This document shows positions 34,204 to 46,779 of a DNA stretch of 64,000 nt, in pieces. The notes beneath the pieces were generated by a model. The model was not told where the DNA came from. It made no database searches and saw only the letters and a list, made by a program, of their open reading frames with translations. A program made the translations under genes and the position numbers. Within the stretch, counting starts at the first letter, position 1; each line of letters begins with the position of its first letter. The DNA is from Buddleja alternifolia. Lineage: Eukaryota; Streptophyta; Magnoliopsida; Lamiales; Scrophulariaceae. The DNA lies in assembly GCA_019426215.1 (NCBI GenBank), contig CM033404.1, forward strand, positions 26,846,843-26,910,842. Reading direction: 5' to 3'.

Positions 34204-35973
34204 CATGCTCACAACTTTGAATAACAATGAATATCAATCATCATTCAACAATGATCCATTAATATTAATTTACTTATAACTAATAATTATCAAGAAAGTA
34301 GAGAAAGACTCACACATTGTTGGTGGAAAAACATTGGAGTCCTCCAATATTTTGGGGCCTAAAGTATGTTGGTAGAGCTATACTGTACGGCCGCCAAATC
34401 AATTTTAGCAAGTGAAAACTATGGTATGATTTTCAAATTTTGGTCTATTACCTTTCAAATTTGATTTGTTTTATGAATTGTATATAATATCCACAAGATT
34501 AACATTTTGAGGATCCATATAAATCATAATGGGTGAAATACACACAAGCACTTGTGAAATGCGCTATTATCACTCCGCCCCCTAATAAAAAAAATTAACA
34601 AGAAACCTCCTATGAAAAATTAAAGAGGCAATTTAACTCCCTACGCGCTTCACTCGTTTGTCATGAAATTGGTTATCGAATTTTTATCGATTAAAGACTA
34701 TTTTGCCCTAATCGTACAACCATCGAATCTGATCTCTTAATTTCAATGATTACAATCAAACATTTACATTTTTCTAATTTCAATTTATATCAACCGTAGA
34801 TGTTGATAGAAATCAATGGTTCATATCAAATGATCTTATTTTAATTTAATGTATATAATTATAGACACAAATCAAAATTCAAGAAGTTTCCTACAAACAG
34901 CCATAGCAATACTTATATAGTTATAGGCACAAGTCACAATTCGAGAAGTTCATTCGCAGATTCATGAGTGTTGGATGTAACGACAATTGCAATGGCAGAA
35001 AATTAACTTGATAGCCTAACTGATCTAAATCCGTGAATACCAAATAATCTACATCGCAGCTCCATCCGCCTCCTAGGTACAAGACAAATTGGAAATACCA
35101 AAACAATACGCCAACTTTCGTAATTAACATCCGCAAAATCCATAAATCATTGTAAATTGGAAAAGGGAAAGGGAAGAATTACTCCAATCAAATTGAGATT
35201 GGTGTTCTCCACAGTACGCTCACCTGAACCAGTCATCATTCTCGAAAGTCGTCGAAACGCAGGGTGGAGAGAAAACAATCAAAGGTGTATCCGCCACACA
35301 GATTTGCAATATCAAAATCTGGGCTCCACCTCTAAAAGCATTAATAGAAAACAAGAAACACAAAAATACGTATAAAAGAAAGGCATATGCACTCTGATAT
35401 TATTACATGTTTTAGCTCAGGCTTCGATAAGCCGGACATTGCAAACAAATTACTACACTAGTCAAATGGCCATCTATTAATAGCCTATTGTATTGAGGAT
35501 TCGATTAAAGCAAACACTTGAGAAAGAAAATTTAAATAAAGAAAGAAAGAAGACCTGGAGTTGCTCTTTAGAATAATAAAATCACTGACGAATTCACCAT
35601 GAACGAAACAAAAATTCAGCCTCTATGTATACTGCTCTCCTCCTATATGTATCACAGCTAGAAATATAAAACTTGCAAAAACAGCCGCCTAGAGTAAAAA
35701 GATCAAATTTCCCCATGAAAATTAGTTGTGTTGTAATTCAGAGAATTTCAACAAGATCGATTAAATTAGATTAAGAGAATTGATATTGCTCAAATGTAAT
35801 TCATTAAAGAGATCCAAACTCACTGCAATAAACGTCCTTACATTGTTCTCTTAATTAGAAATGCTTTTGGGTTCTCTTGTCCTGATTGCTGATAAGAAGA
35901 GAGAGAAATTATTTGTATGTCTTGTTCGGAATTGAAACTGCTTATATTATTCGGTGATTGGGAAAATTCTAGT
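34204..35973. other. Unassigned AT-rich sequence
   Basis: About 1.8 kb with no recognised gene. Short ORFs near 34921-35375 have no family resemblance that I can name. The last bases, TTGGGAAAATTCTAGTG (35957-35973), match the possible LTR start near 13976 and may be an LTR remnant cut by the Copia junction. Confidence 0.4.
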
Positions 35974-36669
35974 GTATCTGATGAAGCAAAAATCTAAATC
36001 ATTTGAAAGGTTCAAAGAGTTCAAAGCCTTAGTAGAAAATCAAACTGCGCAAAATATAAAAACTCTACGATGGGATTGTGGAGGAGAATATATGAGGCCG
36101 AGTTTGATGAATTCCTTAAACAAGGAATAATGTTACAACTAACACCGCCAACAACCCCTCAATTAAATGGAGTAGCCGAGCGAAGGAACTGAACTTTGTT
36201 GTACATGGTTCATTCCATGCTTAGTTACACTGATTTACCCATTTCGTTGTGGGGACATGCGCTCCTTACTGCTGCTTATAGATTGAACCAATGTCCCTCC
36301 AAATCTGTTCCTAAGATTCCGCATGAGATGTAAAATAATAGGAAACCAAGTCTTAATCATATTAAGATTTGTGGATGTCCCGCTTATGTCAAGAGGACTA
36401 ATGTGGAGAAATTGGAGACAAGATCCCTCATGGGACATTTCATTAGTTATCCTGAAGATTCCATGGGATTCTTCTTTTACCTGCATGATGACCAAAGAAT
36501 CATCATGGCTCTACAAGCTCCCTTCCTTGAAGATGAGTTCATCTTGGAAGGGGCAAAGGTAGGAAAATTGTTCTAGAAGAACAAAATGAAACTCCCTCAG
36601 AGACATCTATCCAAGAACCAAGGCCTGAACCAATAATAGCACAACCACCACGTAGATCTAGTAGAATAC
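35974..36669 (+). pseudogene. Copia integrase, C-terminal half
   Basis: Encodes SKSFERFKEFKALVENQ, LRWDCGGEYM, PQLNGVAERRN, CPAYVKRTNVEKLE and FFFYLHDDQRIIM across several frameshifts and stops. The domain runs from just after the first acidic block to the integrase tail. It ends where the minus-strand Copia starts (target duplication AATAC at 36665-36669) and continues as the RT region at 45119. Confidence 0.85.
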
Positions 36670-38380
36670 TGTTGGGAATCCTGTAGGGCATGCGCAGCGG
36701 AAACAAAAAACAGATCCGAATTCCCAAATTAAGATCAATTCGTGGCTTTCGTCGATTTAAATCATGAAAAAGATGAATACGAAAAACTTACTTTTCGCGT
36801 ATTCAACTTTGATCCTCGCGATCTTCAATCGTCTCCAAAGGTTCAATTGTACCGTCTCTAGATCATCACGCAGGAACAGATTCCGGGAAATCTCCATCTC
36901 CAATCTCCATGGCGGCTAGGTGAGATCGAGTGGACTGTGAAGAGAGAAGAAGAAAACATTTTCTCTTCTGCTTTTTATTTCTGGTGGAGGATTTCAGTTA
37001 TGTGATTTGTTACAACTGTGTAATCTGACTTGTGTTGGAGGATTAAATAAATCCTCCAACTTAAGTCCACCGTATCACACACACACACACGCCCATATTG
37101 GTCATTGGACAATCAATTGGGCTATGTTGACCCAGTCAACTTATTCCAATTAATTTAATCAATTAATATTTAATCCAATTAAATATATATTGATTAAATC
37201 AACATTAATTAATTAATCAAATAATTAATTATTATTCTAGTCTAAATAATTAATTAACCTAGTCAATTAAATATTCAAACTAATTAATTTAATTTACCAT
37301 TGTTTAATCCAATTAAACAACTAATTAAATTAATTTGTCTAATAAATTAATTCATCCTTCCCAAGGACAAATGACCAGAACACCCTCCAAATACAAGACT
37401 TGATTTCTCCGTCTATTCCTTTATAGCGCGACTCTCTAGGTTCATCTCACTTGGCAATGGGAAGATACCAAAGGATGTGGGTGACACCTAGCCACCACCG
37501 TGGCCCCGCATCGTAGCACAACCGAGTACGAAATGATTATATCATTACGAACCTCTAGATTATGATACTGTATGAGTATAAGCCCTTCACTGACGTATCC
37601 CGATCGAGTGAGGGTCATGGAATATGTTAAACTCACAGGACTCGATGCTATGCTTAAGAATCATAGTAATATGAGATCACTAAACACGAGTTAGTTCATC
37701 AGCTCTAGCCAGAGACTTTCGATCTCATTTACCTATGACCGCATAGGATACTTCTTGTTTACTTTTGAGACAGTGAATTCCATCTTGGTAATCACCTCAC
37801 ATGCTACTTACCCATTAGAACGCATTTCGAGGTCGGCCCCACCAACGGGTGAATTAGGCCTAACTACTCTAGTGACAGAATCCAACGTCACAAGCACACT
37901 GTGACCATAACTCCTCAAGTCTAAGGCTCACGCATACCTTCATAATCAGTAATCCAATCATTGACAGTCACTGAGTAAAAACCCATGTGATCGGATTACT
38001 ACGAGCCGTGTTCGAATACACTAATTCCATCAATGTATCTATAACATAAACTCCCACTATCCCATAATGTTCGATTGGCACTCCTTTGTCAGAATATGTG
38101 TCATACAAGTCTTATACGCATCTCAATGCCCAATTGAGATTCTCCGACTTGCAAACGATTTAAGTGATCAAGTATCAAACTCTTCCAGTGCCCATCTCCT
38201 CAAGGAGTGCGAAGGTTTTCCTTGACACACATGGATTAGTTGTTCATTTAAGACTTATAGATGCCATCAAGAATTATACGAACAACATAATATTGCCTTT
38301 ATATTAATTAGAGGTTGTATAATATAAACTCGTGCCTCATATTCTAACTCCTCGTTGGCATCGAGGGCGCATTCCCAACA
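36670..38380 (-). repeat. 3' LTR of the nested Copia
   Basis: 1711 bp, collinear with 43425-45118. Contains a CA microsatellite (37079-37091) that is much shorter in the partner, and a TTAATTAA-rich block (37140-37350). Confidence 0.93.
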
Positions 38381-38391
38381 ATCTCCCACTT
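38381..38391 (-). promoter_or_regulatory. Polypurine tract of the nested Copia
   Basis: The minus strand reads AAGTGGGAGAT immediately before the 3' LTR, the same tract as at 46769-46779. Confidence 0.85.
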
Positions 38392-41340
38392 GCACTCAAT
38401 GCCAATCGTTGTTATATCAAATACCCATCTTTTAAAAGATGTCGCTCTAGCACCGCCTGTGACAATACCCCAGTGAGTGGGTCAGCCGTTTAAACGGCTG
38501 AGCTTATTTTCTACAAGGCTACATCGCCCTTTCCAACGATCTCTTAAGAGATGTTGTACCTCTCATCATTTGCCTGGGTTTGTGAGACCTAGGTTCCTTT
38601 CATACGCATGATCTTCATTTCATCACAGTGAAGTGACAATGCAAGTTCCACGTTAGGGACCAATAGAAGTTCTATCACGAACTTCAGATCTAAACAGTTT
38701 CCTTTGACAGCCTCCAAGGCTTCAAGGCATTTCATATTCATTCTCAGTAGTAGAGTATTTTACTTGGAACCTTTCAAAGTTACTACTCCACAATTGAGGG
38801 TGAATACTAACCCAAAGTGGAATTCTTAATTTCCTCTGTCAGACTCAAGGTCCGAGTAAGTATAAAACTTCCACTATCAGTTCTCCATGGGCATAGACGA
38901 AGAATATATCCTAAGTTCTTCTCAAGTACTTCATGATATATTTTTGTCTACCCAGTGCTCTTCCTCTCTAGGCAAGAGCCCTTTCTCAGATCTTTTTCCT
39001 AAATTGCTTTAGGATTTATTCTAAGCAATGGGTTTGGGAAGGGTCCATTATCATATTCGCCCTATTTTCATAGATGCAAATTATAAGGATAAAGATGGCT
39101 TCTACCATGTCTTTCATGGAGAACATGCTTGATGTTTATGTCTTGACATAGTCAATGAGCCCACATCACTTCTCATAAAATGATATCTCGCTCCCACTGA
39201 CCTTATTGCACACAGATGGTCTCTCTTCGTTTAGATGATATCATATTTCCAAATTATGTCATCAAAGTGAAGATTCTAACTACGAGAGGTCCGCTTAAAT
39301 CCATAAATGGATTCATATAGCTTGTAGACCTTATGATAATCGACCTCAAAAGTGAAACTCTTGGGCTGTTCGAAATGGATGTCCTTCTAGAGGAATCTAT
39401 TTATGAACTAGTCTTCACATCCACGTGCTAGATTTTCATAATATTGGTGTGTTGTTATCGAAAGTAAGATTCTAATGGATTTGATTTTAGCTGTGGCAAA
39501 GGGGCTTTCTCATAGTCAATGCCCTTCTTTTGACTGCACTCTTTCACCATCAGACTGGCCTCGCCATTCGAATCAATCTTTCTTTTGTAGATGTATTCAC
39601 CTCTGATGAGTTTAAAACTCTTGGGGCAATCTACTAGAGTCCAGGATTGATTCAAAGACATCTAATCCATCTTCACTTTCATAACCTTGACACCTTCTCG
39701 TAGAGTCCATATCCACCATCAATTTGTCATGGTAGAGGGATTATATCCTTGGTTCTCCTCTGCTACATCATTCATCCTATGCTTTCTTTGTAGCAGACAA
39801 CCACTTCTCTCAGGCGGCTGAGAGACTCTTCCATATCAATCGTTGGTGGTTTGTTTTAATGGGCTTTGTTTGGTTCCTTGAATAGTAGTGTCCTAAGATG
39901 TTTTGCTTTATTCTTTTGAAATATCTTTTCACCTTCTCCAATTTCTCGAACGATCTTATCTTCGAGCAAACAGACCTCTAAGGCCATAATCCCCTGATCA
40001 TCATGTAGGTAAAAAGAGTTCTCCCACTGAATTCTTAGGATAACTAACAAAACATCCTTTTTTAGGGACCAAGCCTCTAGATTCTTTACCTTTATCTTTT
40101 CTACGTAGGTTGGGAATTCCCATACCGTCACGTGTTTAAGATCAGGCTTCCACTGGCGCCACATCTGATATCGTTCCTTAGGAATGAATTTGGACGGACA
40201 TCTATTCAAGATGAACCTATGAGTGGCGCAAGACTCACTATGAATTGGGTAATTCTATGTAGCTTAGCAGAATGAGTCATGTCCAATAATGTCTCGTTCT
40301 TGCATACTACTACTCTATTCATTTGTAAAGTCGCTGGAAAGGTCAACTGTGAAACTATGTTACGTTCTTTTAGGAACGGGTCAAATTAGGAAATCATACA
40401 CTTGACATTACAATCCAATTGTAGTGTCTTAGTAAGATACCATATATTCAACCATAAACGTCAGTACGCACAAACTTTAGAACTTGAGCGGCCCTTTAAT
40501 ACGTTCCCTGTGAAGGGAGATTTGATCATCTTGCCTATGAGATAAAATTCTTAAGTTTGGATAGGGATCCAATCCCAATGGACTTGTACCTCCACGTTTC
40601 TCCTAACTGGTGAATCTTATGCTAGTAAGGTATGACCTAATCTTAGGTGCCAAACAATTCTTCCAGTTTATTTCTAGCATACTACGTTCTCTAGTTTATG
40701 TATTCACAGTATACTAATTCCAAACTTTCAAATTGTGTTAACAATTTTAGTAAGGATGTATTGTTCCCACACTTATTTCCAAAATAAATGCCATGAAAGT
40801 TACTACCAAACTTAAAGAAGTACCATTTCTTGACCAAGTCAGAAAACGATAACTTTCTTAATGCCATTTGATAAAACTAATCAATCATCCAAACGTGTTC
40901 AGAATTATAAAAGAATAGAGGTGGACTTTATTTGGATACACCCGACACCATTTCTGGTTTCAATATTGATCACCTCTTGTTTCCCCAGCTTTTGTACTTC
41001 TTCTAATTCTTCAATCATGAGCACTAGCTCTAGAATGTAGAATACAAAAAGTTGAGAAAATCGGTCATAAAACAGTTGTTTCCAAAACACATGGTTCTAT
41101 GTCCAGTGCGCCTCATATTTAAGCCCTACTCTTCGTCTCATTCTTAGACTTGAGTAATGTTGCTTCAAGCATACAAATCAATGACTCTGAACTGAGGACC
41201 TCCCTCAAATTTCTAAGTCTATTGATTTGGTTAGGCCAGTATAGACAATATTCTCAAGCATAATTTTAAACGGGTTAATTTCTAAGAGCGATATACAATA
41301 AACGCAGAAAATAAAGAAGATTCAATTAGGATGTTTATAT
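38392..41340 (-). pseudogene. Eroded gag-pol of the nested Copia
   Basis: Minus-strand fragments are still readable: the RNase H tail (YNNDWH, about 38395-38415), the RT start (LNQSWTLVD, YIYKRKIDSNGE; 39455-39661) and the integrase tail (CPSKFIPKERYQMW, FYLHDDQGIMALE; 39856-40209). Gag and protease toward 41340 are not recognisable. Many deletions, stops and frameshifts; no function expected. Confidence 0.75.
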
Positions 41341-43411
41341 TGTACACAAGTAAAACTAGGACTTTAATTTTACTTGGCTCCCACTACATTTTTCGAAACA
41401 TTGCACTCCCACTGCAATTTTTGAAAATCTCGTTGGATAGATTTCGTAGTGAGTATTGAGTTCTTCAAATAATTCAGTGGGTTGCAACCTAACCGATTTC
41501 TGGCCCACTTATTATTCAAAGTGGTGTCATAGACTAATTTATCCAATAAATGATTCAATACCTTTCCATATAGTTCACCAAACCGCAACCGAACAGGTTT
41601 CTAAGCTCGTGAACTACCCGAGTTCATTCTCACTAACTCCTATAATCTAACATTTGAATTTCATTTTGCAACCGAACAGGTTTCTGCGGTGAAATATGCT
41701 TCGATTAAGGCATTCCATGCACTTAATAAAATTTCAAATTATTTCTAAATGCATAATCCCCATAACTGGGAAGCATTACACATCTATAGTAATTTTAATT
41801 TTAGAAAGCTTAGTGGAGGGAGAGGATGACTCACATCCTTTACTAACTCAGTAACATTTAATTTTGGGAGAATTTTAAATATTTTAATCAAGGTCTCACA
41901 AAACATATTAACTCATATCATGCTAACATGCATATAAAGCGTAGAAACGCCTAGCAATTCTACTATTACACATTTTCATGGACTAACTAGATCAGCCAAG
42001 CCAATGGGCTAATCAACATATATATTTTAAGCATGCATAATAAAACATAAATTCAAGTCCATGAAATGTGCATCTCATCACATATAACAAGCATTTATCA
42101 CAAAAGCACATATGTGAAAATAGCATAAAATAAATCTAATTTATTTTGTTAATTAAATCCAATTTTATTATTACAAAACTAAATCCCATTTAATTTTGTC
42201 ACCAAGACTAAATCCTATTTAATCGAGGTCAAATTAAATTCAATTTAATTTTATGTGATCGAAAAATCTATATCATAATCAATTAAACCAAATTTTGTTC
42301 ACAACAAAACTAAATTTAATTTAATTTTGATATGATGATTAAATCCAATTTATTCTTCATGAAATTAAATCCAATTCAATTTCCATTAGAAGATTAAGAT
42401 TAATTTAATCAAAGCGATATTAAATCTATTTGAAATTAATTCTTACTTAATTTCAATGGGAGGATTAAATCAACTTTAATCTAAGTGGAATTAAGTCCTA
42501 CTTAATTTCCATGAAAAAGATTAAACCGATTTCAATCATTGCGAAAACGAGTCTTACTTAATTTCCATGAAAATGATTAAATCAATTTTCTCGACGAATT
42601 TGCAGGTGATAACAGCGGCATTTCGCGACGTTGAAGTCGTCCCTCAAATCCCCGGCAAAAATCCGCCATCGGAACAGCGCAAACAGTCGAGTTTCAGCAG
42701 CCTAAATTCCAGAGAAGACTTCGTCTTCTCCGACGATTTTGGACGCAACCCATCTCCGGTATCTCCCACTGCCATTAATGGCCATGTTCACCGGCGTTCC
42801 ATTTTTCAGATCCGAAGAACAGCAGCGATATCACCCCACTTATAGCGCCACACGGTGAAGCGTCTGGCGATTCTTTCAGCGGGGTTTTAAAGCTGCTGTC
42901 TTTGGTGCACATGGCCGATTCAAACTCCATCTTTTTCATCCAGATCCGAGTTCCAAATCGGATCTGCAGATTTTGGTCTCCCCGAAAAAACAACGCTGAC
43001 TTTCAGCGTTTAACTTCTCTAGTGATTCGAGCGCCTCTGATAGTGATTTTTCGGAGACTCAAGCTTCGATCAATTTCAGGAAACATCCAACAAACAAATT
43101 TCGATTTCCAGATTTGTCAGCTCCATTCGGATTACAAACCCAGAATTGAGAAACAGTATATGATGTGCCCAAAATTAATACCAGAAATCTAAACGATTTT
43201 CCAGGAAAAAGAAATTCAATTTTCCATATTTGTAAAACAGCCCATATTCAAATTCATCAGATATTGTTTATTAATCCAATCAAAAATCCAAAAACAACAG
43301 ATTTTCGATCAACAATTGTGATAATTCTAAATCGTCAATTACGCAATTAACATGATAATCAAATCAAACATGCAAATCACGCAAACAAAATCAACGAAGC
43401 CAACAAATTTG
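41341..43411 (-). other. 5' leader of the nested Copia
   Basis: A non-coding leader of about 2 kb between primer site and gag. It holds three copies of a motif read on the minus strand as AAACCTGTTCGGTTGC or close variants (41480-41503, 41583-41603, 41668-41687), matching the leader of the permuted copy. The part nearest the primer site (42590-43100) is more GC-rich with short open frames and has no counterpart that I see in the other leader. Confidence 0.6.
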
Positions 43412-43423
43412 GCTCCGATACCA
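43412..43423 (-). promoter_or_regulatory. Primer-binding site of the nested Copia
   Basis: The minus strand reads TGGTATCGGAGC, one mismatch from the initiator-Met primer site, one base inside the 5' LTR. Confidence 0.88.
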
Positions 43424-43424
43424 C

Positions 43425-45118
43425 TGTTGGGAATTCTGTAGGGCATGCGCAGTGAAAACGAAAAACAGATCCGAATTCCCAAACCTAGATCAATTCGTGG
43501 CTTTCGTCGATTTAAATCATGAAAAAGATGAATACAAAAAACTTACCTTTTCCGTATTCAACTTTGATCCTCGCGAATCTTCAATCTTCTCTAACGATTA
43601 AATTGTACCGTCTCTAGATCATCACGCAGGAACAGACTCCGGGAAATCTCCATCTCCAATCTCCATGGCGGCAAGGCGAGATCGAGTGGATTGTGATGAG
43701 AGAAGAAGAAAACGTTTTCTATTCTGCTTTTTATTTCTAGTGGAGGATTTCAGTTATGTGAATTGTTACAACTGTGTAATCTGGCTTGTGTTGGAGGATT
43801 AAATAAATCCTCCAACTTAAGCCCACCGGATCACACACATGCCCATTTGGGCCATTGGATAATCAATTGGGCTATGTTGACCCAGTCAACTTAGTCCAAT
43901 TAATTTAATCAATTAATATTTAATCCAATTAAATATATATTGATTAAATCAACATTAATTAATTAATCAAATAATTAATTATTATTCTAGTCTAAATAAT
44001 TAATTAACCTAGTCAATTAAATATTCAAACTAATTAATTTAAATTACCATTGTTTAATCCAATTAAACAACTAATTAAATTAATTTGTCCAATTAATTAA
44101 TTCATCCTTCCCAAGGATAAATTACCAGAACACCCTCCAAATACAAGACTTGATTTCCCCGTCTATTCCTTTATAGCGCGACTCTCTAGGTTCGTCTCAA
44201 TTGGCAATGGGAGGATACCAAAAGATGTGGGTGACACCTAGCCAGCACCGTGGCCCCACATCGTAGCCTAATCGAGTACGAAATGATTATATCATTACGA
44301 ACCTCTAGATTATGATACCGTATGAGTATAAGCCCTTCACTGATGTATCCCGATCGAGTGAGAGTCATGGAATATGTCAAACTCACAGGACTTGATGTTA
44401 TGCTTAAGAATCATAGTAATATGAGATCACTAAACACGAGTTAGTTCATTAGCTCTGGCCATAGACTTTCAATCTCATTTACTTATGACCGCATAGGATA
44501 CTTCTCGTTTACTTTCGAGACAGTGAATTCCATCTTGGCAATCACCTCACCTGTTACTTGCCCATTGGAACGCATTTCAAGGTCGGCCCCACCAACGGGT
44601 GAATTGGGCCTAACTATTCTAGTGACAGAATCCAACGTCACAAGCACACTGTGACCATAACTCCTTAGGTCTAAGGCTCACGCATACCTTCATAATCAGT
44701 AATTCAATCATTGACAGTCACTGAGTAAAAACCCATGTGATCGGATTACTACGAGCCGTGTTCGAATACACTAATTCCATTAATGTATCTTTGACACAAA
44801 CTCCCACTATCCCATAATGTTTAACTGGCACTCCTTTGTCAGAGTATGTGTCATAAAAGTCTTATACGAATCTCAATGCCCAATTGAGATTCTCCGACTT
44901 GCGAACGATTTAAGTTATCAAGTATCAAACTCTTCCAGTGCCCATCTCCTCAAGGAGTGCGAAGGTTTGTCTTGACACACATGGACTAATTGTTCATTTA
45001 AGACTTATAGATGTCATCAAGAATTATACGAACAACATATATTAATTAGAGGTTGTATAATATAAACTCGTGCCTCATATTCTGACTCCTCGTTGGCATC
45101 GAGGGCACATTCCCAACA
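43425..45118 (-). repeat. 5' LTR of the nested Copia
   Basis: 1694 bp, partner of 36670-38380, followed by the AATAC target duplication. Confidence 0.93.
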
Positions 45119-46768
45119 AATACCACATGAACCTGAGAGGTATGGGTATCTACTGCAGGGGGGGCCAGAGCTTCACAGTTTAGTACAAGAAGGTCATGAA
45201 GATGATCCTTGGATTTATGATCAAGCGATAGTGGATGTCGACGCTCAAGATGGCGAGAAGCCATAGAAATAGAGATGGACTCTATGCAATTGAACCAAGT
45301 TTGGACTTTGGTAGATCGTCCTGAAGGTATCAAACCTATAGGATGTAAGTGGATCTACAAAAGAAAGATAGGTAGCGATGGCAAGGTTGACACCTTTAAA
45401 GCCAGGCTCGTAGCGAATGGGTTCAAAGAGAAGGAATTGACTATCAAGAAACCTTTTCGCCCGTGGCCATGATAAAGTCCATCCGAATACTGTTATCCAT
45501 AGCTGCATACTTAGATTATGAGATATGGCAAATGGATGTCAAAAAGGCTTTCCTGAATGGATTCCTCGAGGAGGATATCTATATGGAACAGCCAGAGGGT
45601 TTTGTATCCGAGACCGATATCCATAAAGTATGTAAACTTGAGAGGTCCATATATGGTCTCAAGCAAGCATCTAGAAACTGGAATCTTCGTTTTGATGAAG
45701 CAGTAAAGGGATATGGCTACATCATGAACAAAGATGAACCATGTGTCTACAAGAAGACTAGTTGGAGCAAAATCTCATTCTTAGTACTATATGTGGATGA
45801 CATTCTTCTTATAGGAAATGACGTAGGAATGCTCACCACAATCAAGAAATGACTTTCGAGTACGTTTTCCATGAAAGACTTGGGAGAAGCGACATACATT
45901 CTAGGAATTCGTATCTACAGAAATAGAACGAATAGAATGATAGGTCTCTCCCAAACCCTTTACTTAAAAAAGGTCCTAAAAAGGTTTAGGATGGACATTC
46001 TAAGAAAAGGGTTTTTTCCCATGAGGCATGGAGTACACTTATCCAAGTCTATGTGTCCTCAAAGTGAGGAAGATGGACAGGAGATGACTAATGTACCTTA
46101 TGCTTCTGTAGTTGGTAGCCTGATGTATGCAATGCTGTTTACTGGACCCGACATTGCCTATGTTGTGAGCGTGGTGAATCGATTTCAGGCAAACCCAGGA
46201 AAGGAACATTGGATAGATGTGAAGAATATCCTAAAGTATCTCAAAAGAACTAAGGATATGATTCTCATCTATGGAGGTGGAGACCTGAAGATGGAAGGTT
46301 ACTCTGATTCAGACTTTCAGTCTGATGTTGATGACCGGAAATCTACTTCAGGGTTTGTTTTTACTCTCAATGGTGGAGCGGTGTCTTGAAAAAGTTTCAA
46401 GCAAAGCACAACCGCTGATTCTACCACTGAAGCTGAGTATGTGGCAGCCTCAGAGGCAGCCAAAGAAGCTGTTTGGATGAGAAAGTTTCTTGGAGAACTT
46501 GAATCAGTCCCTAGTGCTCAGCTCCCGTTACCACTTTATTATGATAACAATAGAGCAATAGCGCAAGCCAAGGAACTGAGGTCTCATAACAAGTCCAAAC
46601 ACATTGAGAGAAGATTTCACATCATCAGAGAGATCGTTGGCAGATGAGAGATAGCAGTGCAGAAAATAGCCTCAGCTGACTCGTTCACCAAACCACTACC
46701 TCAGGCTGTTTTGGACCGGCACCTGGAAAGGATGGGTATTAGATACCACAATGACTGGCATTGAGTGC
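45119..46768 (+). pseudogene. Copia RT and RNase H of the permuted copy
   Basis: Continues the reading interrupted at 36669. RT blocks: MDSMQLNQVWTLVDRPEG, KWIYKRKIGSDGK, WQMDVKKAFLNGF, IYGLKQASRNW and the catalytic YVDDILLIGND (about 45793-45825). RNase H: YSDSDFQSDVDDRKSTSGF, TEAEYVAASEAAKEAVWM and HNKSKHIERRFH. Breaks include a frameshift near 45460, a stop at 45850-45852, a stop after GGAVS (46387-46389) and another after EIVGR. RT Asp residues remain but the gene is dead. The polypurine tract follows at once. Confidence 0.9.
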
Positions 46769-46779
46769 AAGTGGGAGAT
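46769..46779 (+). promoter_or_regulatory. Polypurine tract of the permuted Copia
   Basis: AAGTGGGAGAT directly before the LTR start TGTTAGGATTATG. Confidence 0.88.

Larger units (their letters stand above)
36670..45118 (-). mobile_element. Copia element nested in the permuted Copia, AATAC duplications
   Basis: An 8449-bp element with LTRs 36670-38380 and 43425-45118, both bounded by TGTTGGGAAT...ATTCCCAACA. The primer site is at 43412-43423 and the polypurine tract at 38381-38391. Flanks are AATAC at 36665-36669 and 45119-45123, a perfect 5-bp duplication. The interior is only about 5 kb and its pol is badly eroded, while the two LTRs differ by only several percent by eye. The copy may therefore have been non-autonomous already when it inserted. 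It is related to its host copy: both share leader motifs and the RNase H tail NDWH. Confidence 0.92.

Noticed and set aside
34921..35375. Possible host gene fragment
   Set aside because: Short ORFs on both strands with no family signature; nothing to support a call.
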